Shown in pieces: positions 8,822-16,677 of a stretch of DNA of 64,000 nucleotides; positions within the stretch are counted from its first letter, which is position 1; each line of letters opens with the position of its first letter. The notes below the pieces were generated by a model that saw nothing but the letters and a program-made list of their open reading frames with translations, had not been told where the DNA came from and ran no database searches. The stretch is from Amycolatopsis sp. A133 (GTDB lineage Bacteria > Actinomycetota > Actinomycetes > Mycobacteriales > Pseudonocardiaceae): NCBI RefSeq assembly GCF_031082405.1, contig NZ_JAVHJU010000049.1, forward strand, positions 1 to 64,000. The letters run 5' to 3'. The position numbers and the translations under genes are program-made.

Positions 8822-8822
8822 A

Positions 8823-9140
8823 ATGAGCGGCGGGGGGTACACCGCGACGACCGAGGCGTTGTCGGCGGCGTCCAAGACCATCGGTGACCTGGCGGAGCAC
8901 CTGCTCGAGGACAACCCGGACCTGCAGACACCGCAGGTGACGGCGGAGAAGTTCGGCCGGGCGCACGGCGCCCACGCGACCAAGTACACCGCGGGCGCGC
9001 AGGCGTTGTGGGCCGCGGTGTCCGGCTACAGCAGCACCCTCGGTTCCTTCGGCACGAACCTCGGCACCGCCGGGTCGAGCTACGGCGCCAACGAGGACAA
9101 CCAGTCGGGCGCGATCACCAACGCCGGGGGCTCGCTCTGA
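8823..9140 (+). CDS. EspC-like type VII secretion substrate
   Basis: 105 residues, helical, small and Gly/Ala/Ser rich, like the EspC/WXG100-related ESX substrates. No classical WXG turn is visible, but Trp63 sits in the central helical region. The C-terminal YGANE (residues 87-91) matches the YxxxD/E secretion motif recognised by ESX machinery. AGGAGAGG lies before the ATG, and the stop overlaps the next ATG (TGATG), so the two proteins are translationally coupled and may form a heterodimer. No EccC ATPase or other ESX core gene is in the window, so the secretion system must be elsewhere. Confidence 0.72.
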   Translation: MSGGGYTATTEALSAASKTIGDLAEHLLEDNPDLQTPQVTAEKFGRAHGAHATKYTAGAQALWAAVSGYSSTLGSFGTNLGTAGSSYGANEDNQSGAITNAGGSL

Positions 9141-12100
9141 TGGCCGAGAACAAGAAGTGGTCCGACGTCAAGGCGCTGCTGGACGACCCGAGCGTGCCGC
9201 CGGCGCAGAAGAGCGCGCTGATCAGCAGCTGGCTGCGGGAAAATCCGCCGCCGCCGCCGTTCCTGGCCGACCAGGAACCGGACGAGATCAAGCAGAAGCG
9301 GGAAGAGGCCGGCAAGTACGCCCACGCGTACAACGCGAACCCGCTGTTCGCCGGCCAGTCCGTCGACGAGGCCTTCGACAAGGCCAAGGCGAGCGGCGAC
9401 CGGAACAGCTACAACGAGGACCAGGAAAAGAAGGCCGTCGACGACGGCAAGAAGAAGCTCGAGGAAACCCAGCCGCCCGCCGCCACCGGCGACGGGGCCG
9501 GCGCCACCGGGACGAAGACGTCCGACGAGATCTTCGACGCCGCGGCGCCCGCGCTGAAGCTGTTCGAGACGTTCGGTTCGCTGCTGGCCAAGATCCCGGC
9601 CGACTGCCGCGGCAACACCCGCGCGCTCGACCTCGACAAGGACATCCGGGCGCCGTTCGACGAGCAGCGCGGGATCAGCTTCGCCGACTTCGTCGCCGAT
9701 GCCGCGCACTTCAAGCGCGGCTCGGAGACGGTGGACCGGACGGTGCAGGACACCGGCTCGCAGCTGGGCACCCTCTACCGGACCTGGAGCGGCGCGGGCG
9801 CGGACGCGGCGTCCGACACCTACAACGACAAGATCCAGCCGAAGGCGGCCAAGCTGTCCCAGACGCTCGGCACCGCGAGCGAGGCGACGCTGACCACCGC
9901 CACGACGGTGTTCCAGCTGTGCAAGGGCAAGGCCGACGCGGTCATCGGCATGTACACCGACCTGGTCGGCAAGGCCGACTACACGATGGCGCAGAAGGTG
10001 GTGGCGGTCGCCAACGGCGAGCACGGCAATGAGCAGGACCTCGCCCAGATCGCCGGCTGGATGGACCTGAACTTCGGCACCAACCTGGTCAAGACGCTCA
10101 ACGACCAGGGCTGCTGCGACGGCGACGAGATCAAGAAGCACGGCCAGGACCTGGCCAAGCAGTGGGTGCAGAACCAGTTCAACCCCGACATGTGGGACCG
10201 CCTGTACCAGGGGTTCGCCAAGACCTGCAAGGACACGAAGGACCTGGTCGACCAGGCGTACGACGCGCTCGACAAGGTCATGGGCGGGATCCGCAACGAG
10301 TTCGAGGGCGTTTCGCTGCCGGGTGGCCCGGGAACGGGCGGGACCGGCGGCCCCGGCGCGCCGGGTGGTTCCGGCGGCGGGTCCGGTGCGGGCGGGTCCG
10401 GCTCGGGACCGGCGGGCTCGGGTACCGGCGGGAGTGGTGGTCCGGTGCCGTCGATCCCCGACACCGGTTCTGGCTCCGGTGCGCCGGGCGATGGTCCGGG
10501 GTCCGGGGGCTCGGGTGCCGGTGGGAGTGGTGGTCCGGTGCCGTCGATTCCCGACACGGGTTCGGGGTCCGGCTCGGGGTCCGGGGGTGCGGGCTCCGGT
10601 GGGAGCGGTGGTCCGGTGCCGTCGATCCCGGACACGGGTCCGGGGACCGACCTGCCGAGCGGCGCGGGTTCCGGCGGTGGTTCGGGAGCGGGCGGCGGCG
10701 GTCCGGTGCCGTCGATCCCGGACGGGTCCACGCCGTCCGGCGGCAGCTCCGCGGGTGGTGGCTCCGGCTCGCCGTCCGGCCAGGACGACGGGGCGGCCTC
10801 GGCCGAGGCGGCCAGGCAGCAAGCGGCCGAGGCGGCGAAGCAGCAGGCAGCGGAGGCGGCCGAAGCCGCGAAGCAGAAGGCCGCGGACGCGCTGAAGGAG
10901 TTCAGCGGTCCCGGCATCGAGACGGAATCCGGCGCCGGCCTCGGCTCGGGGTCGGGTGGTGGCTCCGGTTCGGGTTCGGGTGGTGGTCCGGGTTCCGACG
11001 GCACGGCACCGTCTTCGGTGCCGCCACCGTCCGCCGACGGGCAGGACGCCGCGGCCGCGGCCGCGGAAGCGGCCAAGAAGAAGGCCGCCGACGCGCTGAA
11101 GGAGTTCAGCGGCCCGGGCATCGAGACGGAGTCCGGCGCCGGTGCCGGCGGCCTGGGCGGCGGTTCCGGCGCAGGGGCCGGGGACGACGGCAAGGCGGCG
11201 GCCGAGCAGGCCGCGGAGGCCGCGAAGCAGAAGGCCGCGGACGCGCTGAAGGAGTTCGGCGGCCCGGGCATCGAGACGGATCCCGGAGGCACCGGGGGCA
11301 AGCCCGGCGAGGACGCCGACCACGACGGCAAGCCCGACAGCCTGCTCGGCGAGGACGGCCGGGGCCGTGGCGACGACGATCCGGACGTCCTCAAGGTCAA
11401 GCAGGGCGACAAGACCTTCGAGATGACCGAGCCGGACCACGACGGCAAGATGGACATCAAGGTCGGCGACGGACCCGGTGACCCGAAGGACTACAAGCTC
11501 GACTGGGCCGACGGCGGCAAGCCCGGCGACAGTCCACAAGGGATGGACGACGGCACCTACCGCCCCGGCCCGGACGGCAAGATCCACATCCGCGACGGCG
11601 GCCTCGAGATCACCGCCGAGCGGCCCGACGGCCCGGACGGCCCGACGGTCGTCACCGTCGACGACGGCAAGGGCACCCCGACGACCTACACCCTCGGCGA
11701 AGACGACAAGCCCTCGGCCGCCCTCGGGGACACGCCGGAGAAGAAGGTCGACGACCTGCCCACGCACCGAGGCACCCTCGAGGACCTCAAGCCGCACGAC
11801 GGCGGCTCCGACCCGGGCGCCCCCGGCGGCGATGGCTCGCACCACAGCGGGGGCCCGGGCTCACCCGGCGGTGACGGCTCGCACCACGGCGGCGGCCCCG
11901 GCGACCCGGCCTCATCCGGTGGCGACGGCACGCACCACGGCGGCGGGGCCGGCTCGCACCACGGTGGCGGCGGCCCGTCGGCGGCCGGGATCGGCGGGGG
12001 AGTGCCCGGCGGGTCCGGCCTGTCGGGCGCGGGCTTCGACCCGGCCGCCGCCGGCACCCCGGCCGGCCTCGGGGACACCCCCGTCTCCGGCGGGGCCCAC

Positions 12101-12370
12101 ACCGGCGCCGCCCAGCCGCAGCCCGCGTTCGCGTCGGCGAGCGGAGCGTCCGCAGGACCCGGGGCAGCCGGGGCACCCGGCTCGTCGATGTCCGGGATGC
12201 CGGGCATGGGAGCCATGGGCGGCGCCCAGGGCGGCGGGGGCGACACCGAACGCCGCTCCCCGGCGTACCGGATCGAAGGCGCCGTCTTCGACAACCTCGG
12301 CGAGCCCGGACGGCGGATCATCGGTTCCCTCAACGACGACGAAGACCCGCCGTCCGCCCGGACCTGGTAG
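9140..12370 (+). CDS. Giant WXG-like protein with Gly-rich, Ala-helix, calcium-loop and His-rich regions
   Basis: 1,076 residues in clear segments. The N-terminal helical part (1-390) contains a WSG turn at Trp216 followed by a long helix, resembling a WXG100 hairpin. A Gly/Ser/Pro-rich linker (about 394-560) holds four GGPVPSIPD repeats. Three Ala/Lys helical repeats (AADALKEF-GPGIET core) fall at about 570-715. Two DxDxDG-type loops, DADHDGKPD (from 725) and PDHDGKMD (about 767), could bind calcium. A GSHH-rich tract (about 900-950) could bind metal. No signal peptide is visible. Coupling to the EspC-like gene suggests ESX export as a pair. The family is not recognised. Confidence 0.8.
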   Translation: MAENKKWSDVKALLDDPSVPPAQKSALISSWLRENPPPPPFLADQEPDEIKQKREEAGKYAHAYNANPLFAGQSVDEAFDKAKASGDRNSYNEDQEKKAVDDGKKKLEETQPPAATGDGAGATGTKTSDEIFDAAAPALKLFETFGSLLAKIPADCRGNTRALDLDKDIRAPFDEQRGISFADFVADAAHFKRGSETVDRTVQDTGSQLGTLYRTWSGAGADAASDTYNDKIQPKAAKLSQTLGTASEATLTTATTVFQLCKGKADAVIGMYTDLVGKADYTMAQKVVAVANGEHGNEQDLAQIAGWMDLNFGTNLVKTLNDQGCCDGDEIKKHGQDLAKQWVQNQFNPDMWDRLYQGFAKTCKDTKDLVDQAYDALDKVMGGIRNEFEGVSLPGGPGTGGTGGPGAPGGSGGGSGAGGSGSGPAGSGTGGSGGPVPSIPDTGSGSGAPGDGPGSGGSGAGGSGGPVPSIPDTGSGSGSGSGGAGSGGSGGPVPSIPDTGPGTDLPSGAGSGGGSGAGGGGPVPSIPDGSTPSGGSSAGGGSGSPSGQDDGAASAEAARQQAAEAAKQQAAEAAEAAKQKAADALKEFSGPGIETESGAGLGSGSGGGSGSGSGGGPGSDGTAPSSVPPPSADGQDAAAAAAEAAKKKAADALKEFSGPGIETESGAGAGGLGGGSGAGAGDDGKAAAEQAAEAAKQKAADALKEFGGPGIETDPGGTGGKPGEDADHDGKPDSLLGEDGRGRGDDDPDVLKVKQGDKTFEMTEPDHDGKMDIKVGDGPGDPKDYKLDWADGGKPGDSPQGMDDGTYRPGPDGKIHIRDGGLEITAERPDGPDGPTVVTVDDGKGTPTTYTLGEDDKPSAALGDTPEKKVDDLPTHRGTLEDLKPHDGGSDPGAPGGDGSHHSGGPGSPGGDGSHHGGGPGDPASSGGDGTHHGGGAGSHHGGGGPSAAGIGGGVPGGSGLSGAGFDPAAAGTPAGLGDTPVSGGAHTGAAQPQPAFASASGASAGPGAAGAPGSSMSGMPGMGAMGGAQGGGGDTERRSPAYRIEGAVFDNLGEPGRRIIGSLNDDEDPPSARTW
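10436..10725 (+). repeat. Four GGPVPSIPD coding repeats
   Basis: Four copies of a unit encoding GGPVPSIPD begin near 10436, 10529, 10607 and 10697, separated by variable Gly/Ser/Ala spacers of about 20 residues. Codon differences between copies are few, which suggests recent expansion. The repeat probably forms an extended, flexible stalk. Confidence 0.85.
10855..11290 (+). repeat. Three Ala/Lys helix repeats
   Basis: Three copies of a segment of about 26 residues with the core AADALKEF(S/G)GPGIET start near 10855, 11065 and 11215. Each is a strongly helical Ala/Lys/Glu stretch ended by a Gly-Pro break. They alternate with Gly/Ser linkers of different length. Confidence 0.85.
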
Positions 12371-12378
12371 GAGGACCC

Positions 12379-12747
12379 GTGACCGACATCGCCGGGATGA
12401 AGGCCGAGCTGGACGGGCTCGTCCGCGAACAGGCCGATCGCCGGGCCCTGCGCGAACAGCAGGGCGAGGAGATCAAGGCCCGGTCGCACGAGTACATGAC
12501 CAAGCAGGTCCAGGCGGCCGAGCGGTACGTCCAGCACGTCCGCGAAATGGCCCAGCGCAAGACGAAGTCGGGCTGGAGCACCGACCGCTCGCACGCCGAG
12601 CCGGCTTCCGCCTTCGACACCGAGGAGTACCGCGGCCCGGGCGGGTACGCGCCCGCCCCGGCGCCGCGGCCGGTGCGGGACGAGGCGCGTCCCGCACGCC
12701 GTCCCCGCGCCGCCGAAGAGGACGAGGACTTCAACAACCCCTGGTGA
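12379..12747 (+). CDS. Small coiled-coil protein of unknown function
   Basis: 122 residues. Residues 1-65 are charged and strongly helical, with heptad-like spacing and no Pro or Gly from about residue 9 to 60, so a coiled coil is likely. The remainder is Pro/Arg rich and ends in an acidic tail (EEDEDFNNPW). It starts 8 bp after the giant protein gene, with GGAGGA just before its GTG, so it closes the FAAL-ESX-like operon. A chaperone or scaffold for the secreted proteins is possible but untested. Its last 17 bp overlap the convergent methyltransferase gene. Confidence 0.7.
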   Translation: MTDIAGMKAELDGLVREQADRRALREQQGEEIKARSHEYMTKQVQAAERYVQHVREMAQRKTKSGWSTDRSHAEPASAFDTEEYRGPGGYAPAPAPRPVRDEARPARRPRAAEEDEDFNNPW

Positions 12748-13531
12748 ACGGCCACCAGAGGTCGACGGCGATCTCGCGCAGCCGCACCGTGAACGTCGTG
12801 GCCGGCTCCAGCAGCCGCCGCAACCGCGCCTCGAACTCCCCGAGGCGGTCGCCGAACAGGTGCGGCGCCGAGCTCGACAGCGAGAAGACGCCGGCGACAA
12901 CGTCGTCGACGGTGCGGGTGACCACCCGGCCCGGCACCGTGAACCGCCGCGGGCCGTGGAAGCCCGCGGCGCGGTAGACCGCCGCCTCGCCGCCCGCCGT
13001 GCCGCCCGGCAGCGAACCCCGGCCGGCGCGGCGCACCGGGCCCAGGTACTCGTGCACCAGCTCCGTGATCGCGGGGTCCACGCCCTCGTGCGTCGACGCG
13101 TGCACGTGGGCGCAGGCCCCGCCCGGAGCCAGCATGCCGCGCACCGCGGCGGCGACCCGGGGCCGGTCGAACCAGTGGAACGACTGGGCGAAGGTCACCA
13201 GCCGGAACCGGCCCAGCCCGGCGGGCAGGTCCTCCGCGCGCCGGTGCACCCACCGGCAGTTCCCGATGCCCGCGTCCGCGGCGAGCCTGCCCGCTTCGGC
13301 GAGCATGTCCCCGTCCGCGTCGAGCCCGACCGCTTCCTCGACCGACCGGGCCAGCAGCAGCGTCAGCGACCCCGGCCCGCAGCCGACGTCGAGCAGCCGT
13401 CCCGACCCGTCCAGCCCGAGCTCGGCGGCGAAGGCCGCGGCGAGCTCCGGGGGATACGCGACGCGGCCCCGCGCGTAGTACCCGGCACTGCCCGAATAGA
13501 GGGACGGATCCCATTCCCAGGCGTCGGTCAC
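12731..13531 (-). CDS. Class I SAM-dependent methyltransferase
   Basis: About 266 residues with a Rossmann-type methyltransferase core. Motif I is LLDVGCGPGSLTLLL (residues about 43-57), followed by the acidic end of strand 2 (AVGLDADGDML) and motif IV near VTFAQSFHWFD, the last typical of the UbiE/YcgJ-like group. The C-terminal half is variable and probably sets substrate choice, which is unknown. GTG at 13529-13531 (VTDAWEWDPSLYSG) is chosen because homologues of this group begin close to that WDP-LY segment; the longer frame upstream is low-complexity. Confidence 0.82.
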   Translation of the reverse strand: MTDAWEWDPSLYSGSAGYYARGRVAYPPELAAAFAAELGLDGSGRLLDVGCGPGSLTLLLARSVEEAVGLDADGDMLAEAGRLAADAGIGNCRWVHRRAEDLPAGLGRFRLVTFAQSFHWFDRPRVAAAVRGMLAPGGACAHVHASTHEGVDPAITELVHEYLGPVRRAGRGSLPGGTAGGEAAVYRAAGFHGPRRFTVPGRVVTRTVDDVVAGVFSLSSSAPHLFGDRLGEFEARLRRLLEPATTFTVRLREIAVDLWWPFTRGC

Positions 13532-13603
13532 GTCCTTCAGCGTAGAGACCGGGACGGCTCGTGAGGAGTTGAACGGGCACCACCCGGAAGGGTTCGGTGG
13601 AGC

Positions 13604-13629
13604 GTGTGAAACCCGGCGCGGCGGGGTAC
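13604..13629 (+). promoter_or_regulatory. SigB/SigF-like promoter
   Basis: GTGTG (13604-13608), 15 nt, GGGTAC (13624-13629) fits GNNTN-N14-16-GGGTAC. It lies about 45 bp before the small ANTAR-like gene and could drive the run of small stress genes up to 14801. Confidence 0.5.
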
Positions 13630-13673
13630 CCGGTCGCGTTCGTTTCGCCGCCGAATGAGCCGGAGGTCTTCCG

Positions 13674-13862
13674 ATGCCCGCGCGCACCGCCACCCCACCC
13701 ACCGCCGACGTGGTCGGGGTGGCCCTGGAAGTCCTTGCGGCGCAAGGCCTGAGCCGCCCGGCCGCGCACGCGGCCCTGGTGTCGATGGCCAGGGAACGAG
13801 GCCTGACGGTCGCGCGGTGCGCCGCGCTGATCGTGGCCGCCGTCGACGGGAGGATGGGCTGA
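13674..13862 (+). CDS. Small ANTAR-like protein
   Basis: 62 residues forming essentially one helical module. The pattern (VALEVLAAQGLSRPAAHAAL, then SMARERGLTVARCAALIV) resembles the three-helix ANTAR RNA-binding domain found in antiterminators, but no sensor domain is attached. It overlaps the next gene by 1 nt (TGATG). Three full-length ANTAR regulators occur 4-8 kb downstream. It may be a free-standing RNA-binding module or simply a short helical protein; the ANTAR resemblance is weak because the AKG motif is missing. Confidence 0.55.
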   Translation: MPARTATPPTADVVGVALEVLAAQGLSRPAAHAALVSMARERGLTVARCAALIVAAVDGRMG

Positions 13863-14047
13863 TGGCGATCACCGGGGGGTTTTCCGGGGCGGGGAACGAG
13901 GACACCGCCTCGGTCGGCGGGGGCGTGCTGCTCGCCGTCGGGCTCGTCGTCGCCTTCTTCGGCTGGTGGTCGTGGTGGACCGTCGCGGGGCTCGCCTTGG
14001 CCGCCGCGGGCGCGCTGTGGCTCACAGTGGCGAACCGGGACGAGTAA
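13862..14047 (+). CDS. Small two-helix membrane protein
   Basis: 61 residues with two hydrophobic segments, GVLLAVGLVVAFFGWWSWW (about 19-37) and VAGLALAAAGALWLTV (about 39-55), joined by a short turn. No conserved domain is recognised. The ATG overlaps the stop of the ANTAR-like gene, so it is translated with it. The position in a run of stress-type genes suggests a membrane or envelope role under stress. Confidence 0.65.
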   Translation: MAITGGFSGAGNEDTASVGGGVLLAVGLVVAFFGWWSWWTVAGLALAAAGALWLTVANRDE

Positions 14048-14106
14048 CCGGCCGGGGACGGGGAACGCCTCTTCCGACCGAGCACCGAGCGAGGAGGAGG
14101 TTCTCC

Positions 14107-14661
14107 ATGGCGGAGAACAACGAGGACGTCATCGAGTTGCTGGAGCGCCAGCACGGGGAGATCCGCGAGCTGTTCGCCGCGCTGGAAACCGCCGGCGGCG
14201 ACCGGCGCCGCGACCTGTTCCACGATCTCGTGCGGCTGCTGGCGGTGCACGAGACGGCGGAGGAACTGGTCGTGCACCCCGAGATCCGTGACCTGGAGCC
14301 CGCGGCGGAGCCCGTCGTCGAGGCCCGGCTGGGCGAGGAGCACCGGGCCAAGGAACTGCTGACCACGCTGCAGAAGATGGGCCCGGAGGCCGAGGGCTTC
14401 GACACGCTGCTCGTGCAGCTGCGGGAGGACGTGCTCGCGCACGCCGAGCACGAAGAGCGCGAGGAGTTCCCGCTGCTGCGGGCGCACCGCCCGCCGGAGC
14501 GGCTGCGGGCGATGGCCGCGACCGCCAAGCTGGCCGAAGCGGTGGGACCGACCCGGCCGCACCCCGGCGTGGAGAGCGCGAAGGCGAACCTGCTGCTGGG
14601 CGCGCCCGCCGCGATCATGGACCGGGCGCGCGACCTCATCCGCGGCGCACTGAGGGGCTGA
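14107..14661 (+). CDS. Hemerythrin domain protein
   Basis: 184 residues with a hemerythrin HHE fold over about residues 5-135. Candidate iron ligands are His15 (RQHGEI), the His in LAVHETAEE and VVHPEI, EEHRAKE, and HAEHEEREEF. Such proteins bind a non-haem di-iron centre and sense or buffer oxygen, NO or iron in actinobacteria. The remaining C-terminal 45 residues are helical. A GAGGAGG ribosome site precedes the ATG. It is probably transcribed from the stress-type promoter at 13604-13629 with the neighbouring small genes. Confidence 0.85.
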   Translation: MAENNEDVIELLERQHGEIRELFAALETAGGDRRRDLFHDLVRLLAVHETAEELVVHPEIRDLEPAAEPVVEARLGEEHRAKELLTTLQKMGPEAEGFDTLLVQLREDVLAHAEHEEREEFPLLRAHRPPERLRAMAATAKLAEAVGPTRPHPGVESAKANLLLGAPAAIMDRARDLIRGALRG

Positions 14662-14666
14662 ACCCG

Positions 14667-14801
14667 ATGACCGAGCCCGACGACGACGTCATCGATCCGG
14701 AGGAATTCGCGGAGGAAGCGGGCACCGACCCGACGCCGCAGGAGGTCGCCGAATACGAGGAGCTGGCGAAGAAGAACCCGCCCTGGTCGGCGCCGGGCTG
14801 A
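14667..14801 (+). CDS. Small acidic protein, 44 residues
   Basis: A 44-residue frame starting ATG at 14667, 5 bp after the hemerythrin stop. It is strongly acidic (MTEPDDDVIDPEEFAEEAG at the start) and ends KKNPPWSAPG. No domain is recognised. Tight spacing, codon bias matching its neighbours and a start soon after the hemerythrin stop support a real gene. The SigB-like -10 element for ligD lies just beyond its stop codon. Confidence 0.55.
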   Translation: MTEPDDDVIDPEEFAEEAGTDPTPQEVAEYEELAKKNPPWSAPG

Positions 14802-14803
14802 GT

Positions 14804-14809
14804 GGGTAC
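14804..14809 (+). promoter_or_regulatory. SigB/SigF-like -10 element for ligD
   Basis: GGGTAC at 14804-14809 ends 9 nt before the ligD ATG, which would give an almost leaderless transcript. No good GNNTN -35 match is seen at the right distance, so this is weaker than the other sites of its type. Confidence 0.35.
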
Positions 14810-14818
14810 CCCCGGGGC

Positions 14819-16408
14819 ATGGCAGAAGCCCCGGCCCGCAAACTGCGGCGTTACCAGGAAATGCGCGACTTCGACCGGACCGCGGAGCCGGCCGGTGGGG
14901 CCGCGGCCGGTCCGGAAGGCCACCGGTTCGTCGTGCAACGCCACCGCGCGCGCCGGCTGCACTACGACTTCCGCCTCGAGCTCGGCGGGGTGCTGGTCAG
15001 CTGGGCGGTGCCCAAGGGGCCGACGCTGGACCCGAAGGCCCGCCGGCTGGCCGTGCACGTCGAAGATCACCCGATCGAGTACGCCGACTTCGAAGGCGTC
15101 ATCCCGCGCGGCGAGTACGGCGGCGGGGACGTCATCGTCTGGGACCGCGGCGTGTGGCGGCCGGTCGAGGCCGATCCGGCGCGCGCGATCGAGTCCGGGA
15201 CCCTGCACTTCGACCTCGAGGGCGAGAAGCTGGCCGGGCGGTTCGTCCTCGTCCGCACCCGCCGCGGCGACGGCGGGGACAAGGACCAGTGGTTCCTCCT
15301 GCACAAGCAGGACGAGCACGCCGAGGCGGGCTGGAACGCCGAGGACCACCCGCGCTCGGTCAAGAGCGGCCGCACCAACGACGAGGTCGCGGCCGCTCCC
15401 GACGCCCTCTGGCACGGCGACCGCCCCGCCGCCGAGGCGGAGGAACCGGTCGGCGGCTTCCAGGCGCCCACCGAAGAGGAACTGGCGGCTCTCGACGCCT
15501 TGGGCGCCAAGGGCCGGTGGTCGGTCGCGGGCCGTGAGCTGACCCTGACCAACCTGGACAAGGTGCTCTTCCCGGCGGCGGGTGGCGGGAAGCCCGTCAC
15601 GAAGCGGGACCTCATCCGGTACTACGTCACCGCCGGGCCGGTCATGCTGCCGTACCTGGCCGGGCGCCCGCTCAACACCAACCGGTTCCCGCAGGGCGTC
15701 ACCGAGCCGGGCTTCTGGCAGAAGGCGGTCCCGCAGCACGCGCCGGATTGGCTGACCACTTGGCGCAACGAACGCGCCGAGGCGGGGGAGAGCCAGCGGT
15801 ACGTCGTGGCCGACAGCGTCGCGACCCTGGCGTGGCTGGCGAACTACGGCGCGCTGGAGCTGCACGCCTGGACGTCCCGCGCCGCCGACGTCGACCACCC
15901 GACGTGGGTGCTGTTCGACATCGACCCGGGCCCGGAAACCACGTTCGACCAGGTGCTGGAGCTGGCGCGGCTGCACCGCACCGCGCTCGAGCACCTCGGC
16001 CTGACCGGCCGGCCCAAGGTGACCGGGCAGCGCGGGATCCAGGTGTGGGTGCCGATCGCGCCGCACTGCACCTTCGAGCAGACCCGCACGTGGGCGGAGA
16101 CGGTGTCCAAGACCATCGGGCGGGTCCTGCCCGACCTGGTCAGCTGGGCCTGGACGAAGGACAAGCGCCGCGGCCTGGCCCGGCTCGACTACACGCAGAA
16201 CGTGCTCAACAAGACCCTCGTCGCGCCCTACAGCGTCCGGCCCCGGCCCGGTGCGCCGGTTTCGGTGCCGCTGGAGTGGGACGAGCTGGACGACCCGGAC
16301 CTCGCGCCCGACCGGTGGACGGTCCGGGAGGTTCCGGAGCGCTTGGCTGTTCGCGGTGACCCGTTTGCGGTGCTGCTGGGGCTTGAGCAGAAGCTGCCCG
16401 GCCTTTGA
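14819..16408 (+). CDS. ligD: LigD-type phosphoesterase-polymerase for end joining
   Basis: 529 residues in two domains. The N-terminal 3'-phosphoesterase (about 35-195) has HRARRLHYDFRLE and WAVPKGP, with the metal-binding His/Asp residues of LigD. The C-terminal primase-like polymerase (about 235-525) has the catalytic pair Asp367/Asp369 (FDIDPGP) and the later TQNVLNKT block. The ATP-dependent ligase domain of full-length LigD is absent. It should process broken DNA ends in non-homologous end joining, with a separate ligase and Ku encoded elsewhere. The last 115 bp form the first copy of a tandem duplication with the ribokinase gene. Confidence 0.92.
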   Translation: MAEAPARKLRRYQEMRDFDRTAEPAGGAAAGPEGHRFVVQRHRARRLHYDFRLELGGVLVSWAVPKGPTLDPKARRLAVHVEDHPIEYADFEGVIPRGEYGGGDVIVWDRGVWRPVEADPARAIESGTLHFDLEGEKLAGRFVLVRTRRGDGGDKDQWFLLHKQDEHAEAGWNAEDHPRSVKSGRTNDEVAAAPDALWHGDRPAAEAEEPVGGFQAPTEEELAALDALGAKGRWSVAGRELTLTNLDKVLFPAAGGGKPVTKRDLIRYYVTAGPVMLPYLAGRPLNTNRFPQGVTEPGFWQKAVPQHAPDWLTTWRNERAEAGESQRYVVADSVATLAWLANYGALELHAWTSRAADVDHPTWVLFDIDPGPETTFDQVLELARLHRTALEHLGLTGRPKVTGQRGIQVWVPIAPHCTFEQTRTWAETVSKTIGRVLPDLVSWAWTKDKRRGLARLDYTQNVLNKTLVAPYSVRPRPGAPVSVPLEWDELDDPDLAPDRWTVREVPERLAVRGDPFAVLLGLEQKLPGL

Positions 16409-16677
16409 GCCTCAGGCGTGGACGGTTTCCAGCCGTCGTGGTTGTAGCCGGTCGAGTTCGGCGCGGGAGAGGTGGGGGCGTCCGCCCGCGTGCCCGGACC
16501 TCGCGCCCGGCCGGTGGACGGTCCGGGAGGTTCCGGAGCGCTTGGCTGTTCGCGGTGTTGCTGGGGCTTGAGCAGAAGCTGCCCGGCCTTTGAGCCTCAG
16601 GCGTGGACGGTTTCCAGCCGCCGTGGCTGCAGCCGGTCGAGTTCGGCGCGGGACAGGTGGGGGCGCCCGCCCGCGTG
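16294..16677. repeat. Tandem duplication across the ligD/ribokinase junction
   Basis: Copy A (about 16294-16492, 199 bp) and copy B (about 16493-16677, 185 bp) are nearly identical. Each holds the 3' end of ligD followed by the 3' end of the convergent ribokinase gene. Only ligD of copy A and the ribokinase of copy B are intact; 16412-16492 is a ribokinase tail remnant and 16493-16593 a ligD tail remnant. Copy B lacks 14 bp between two GCGGTG repeats, which shifts the frame of the ligD remnant. Confidence 0.9.

Noticed and set aside
10430-11290. Regular repeats that could be mistaken for a CRISPR-like array
   Set aside because: The repeats are in frame within one gene, encode conserved peptide units and have variable spacers of coding sequence.
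9080-11845. Long minus-strand open frame of about 920 codons opposite the giant protein gene
   Set aside because: It lies antisense to strongly biased repeat coding sequence; it lacks a start with a ribosome site and any domain. High GC alone keeps the frame open.
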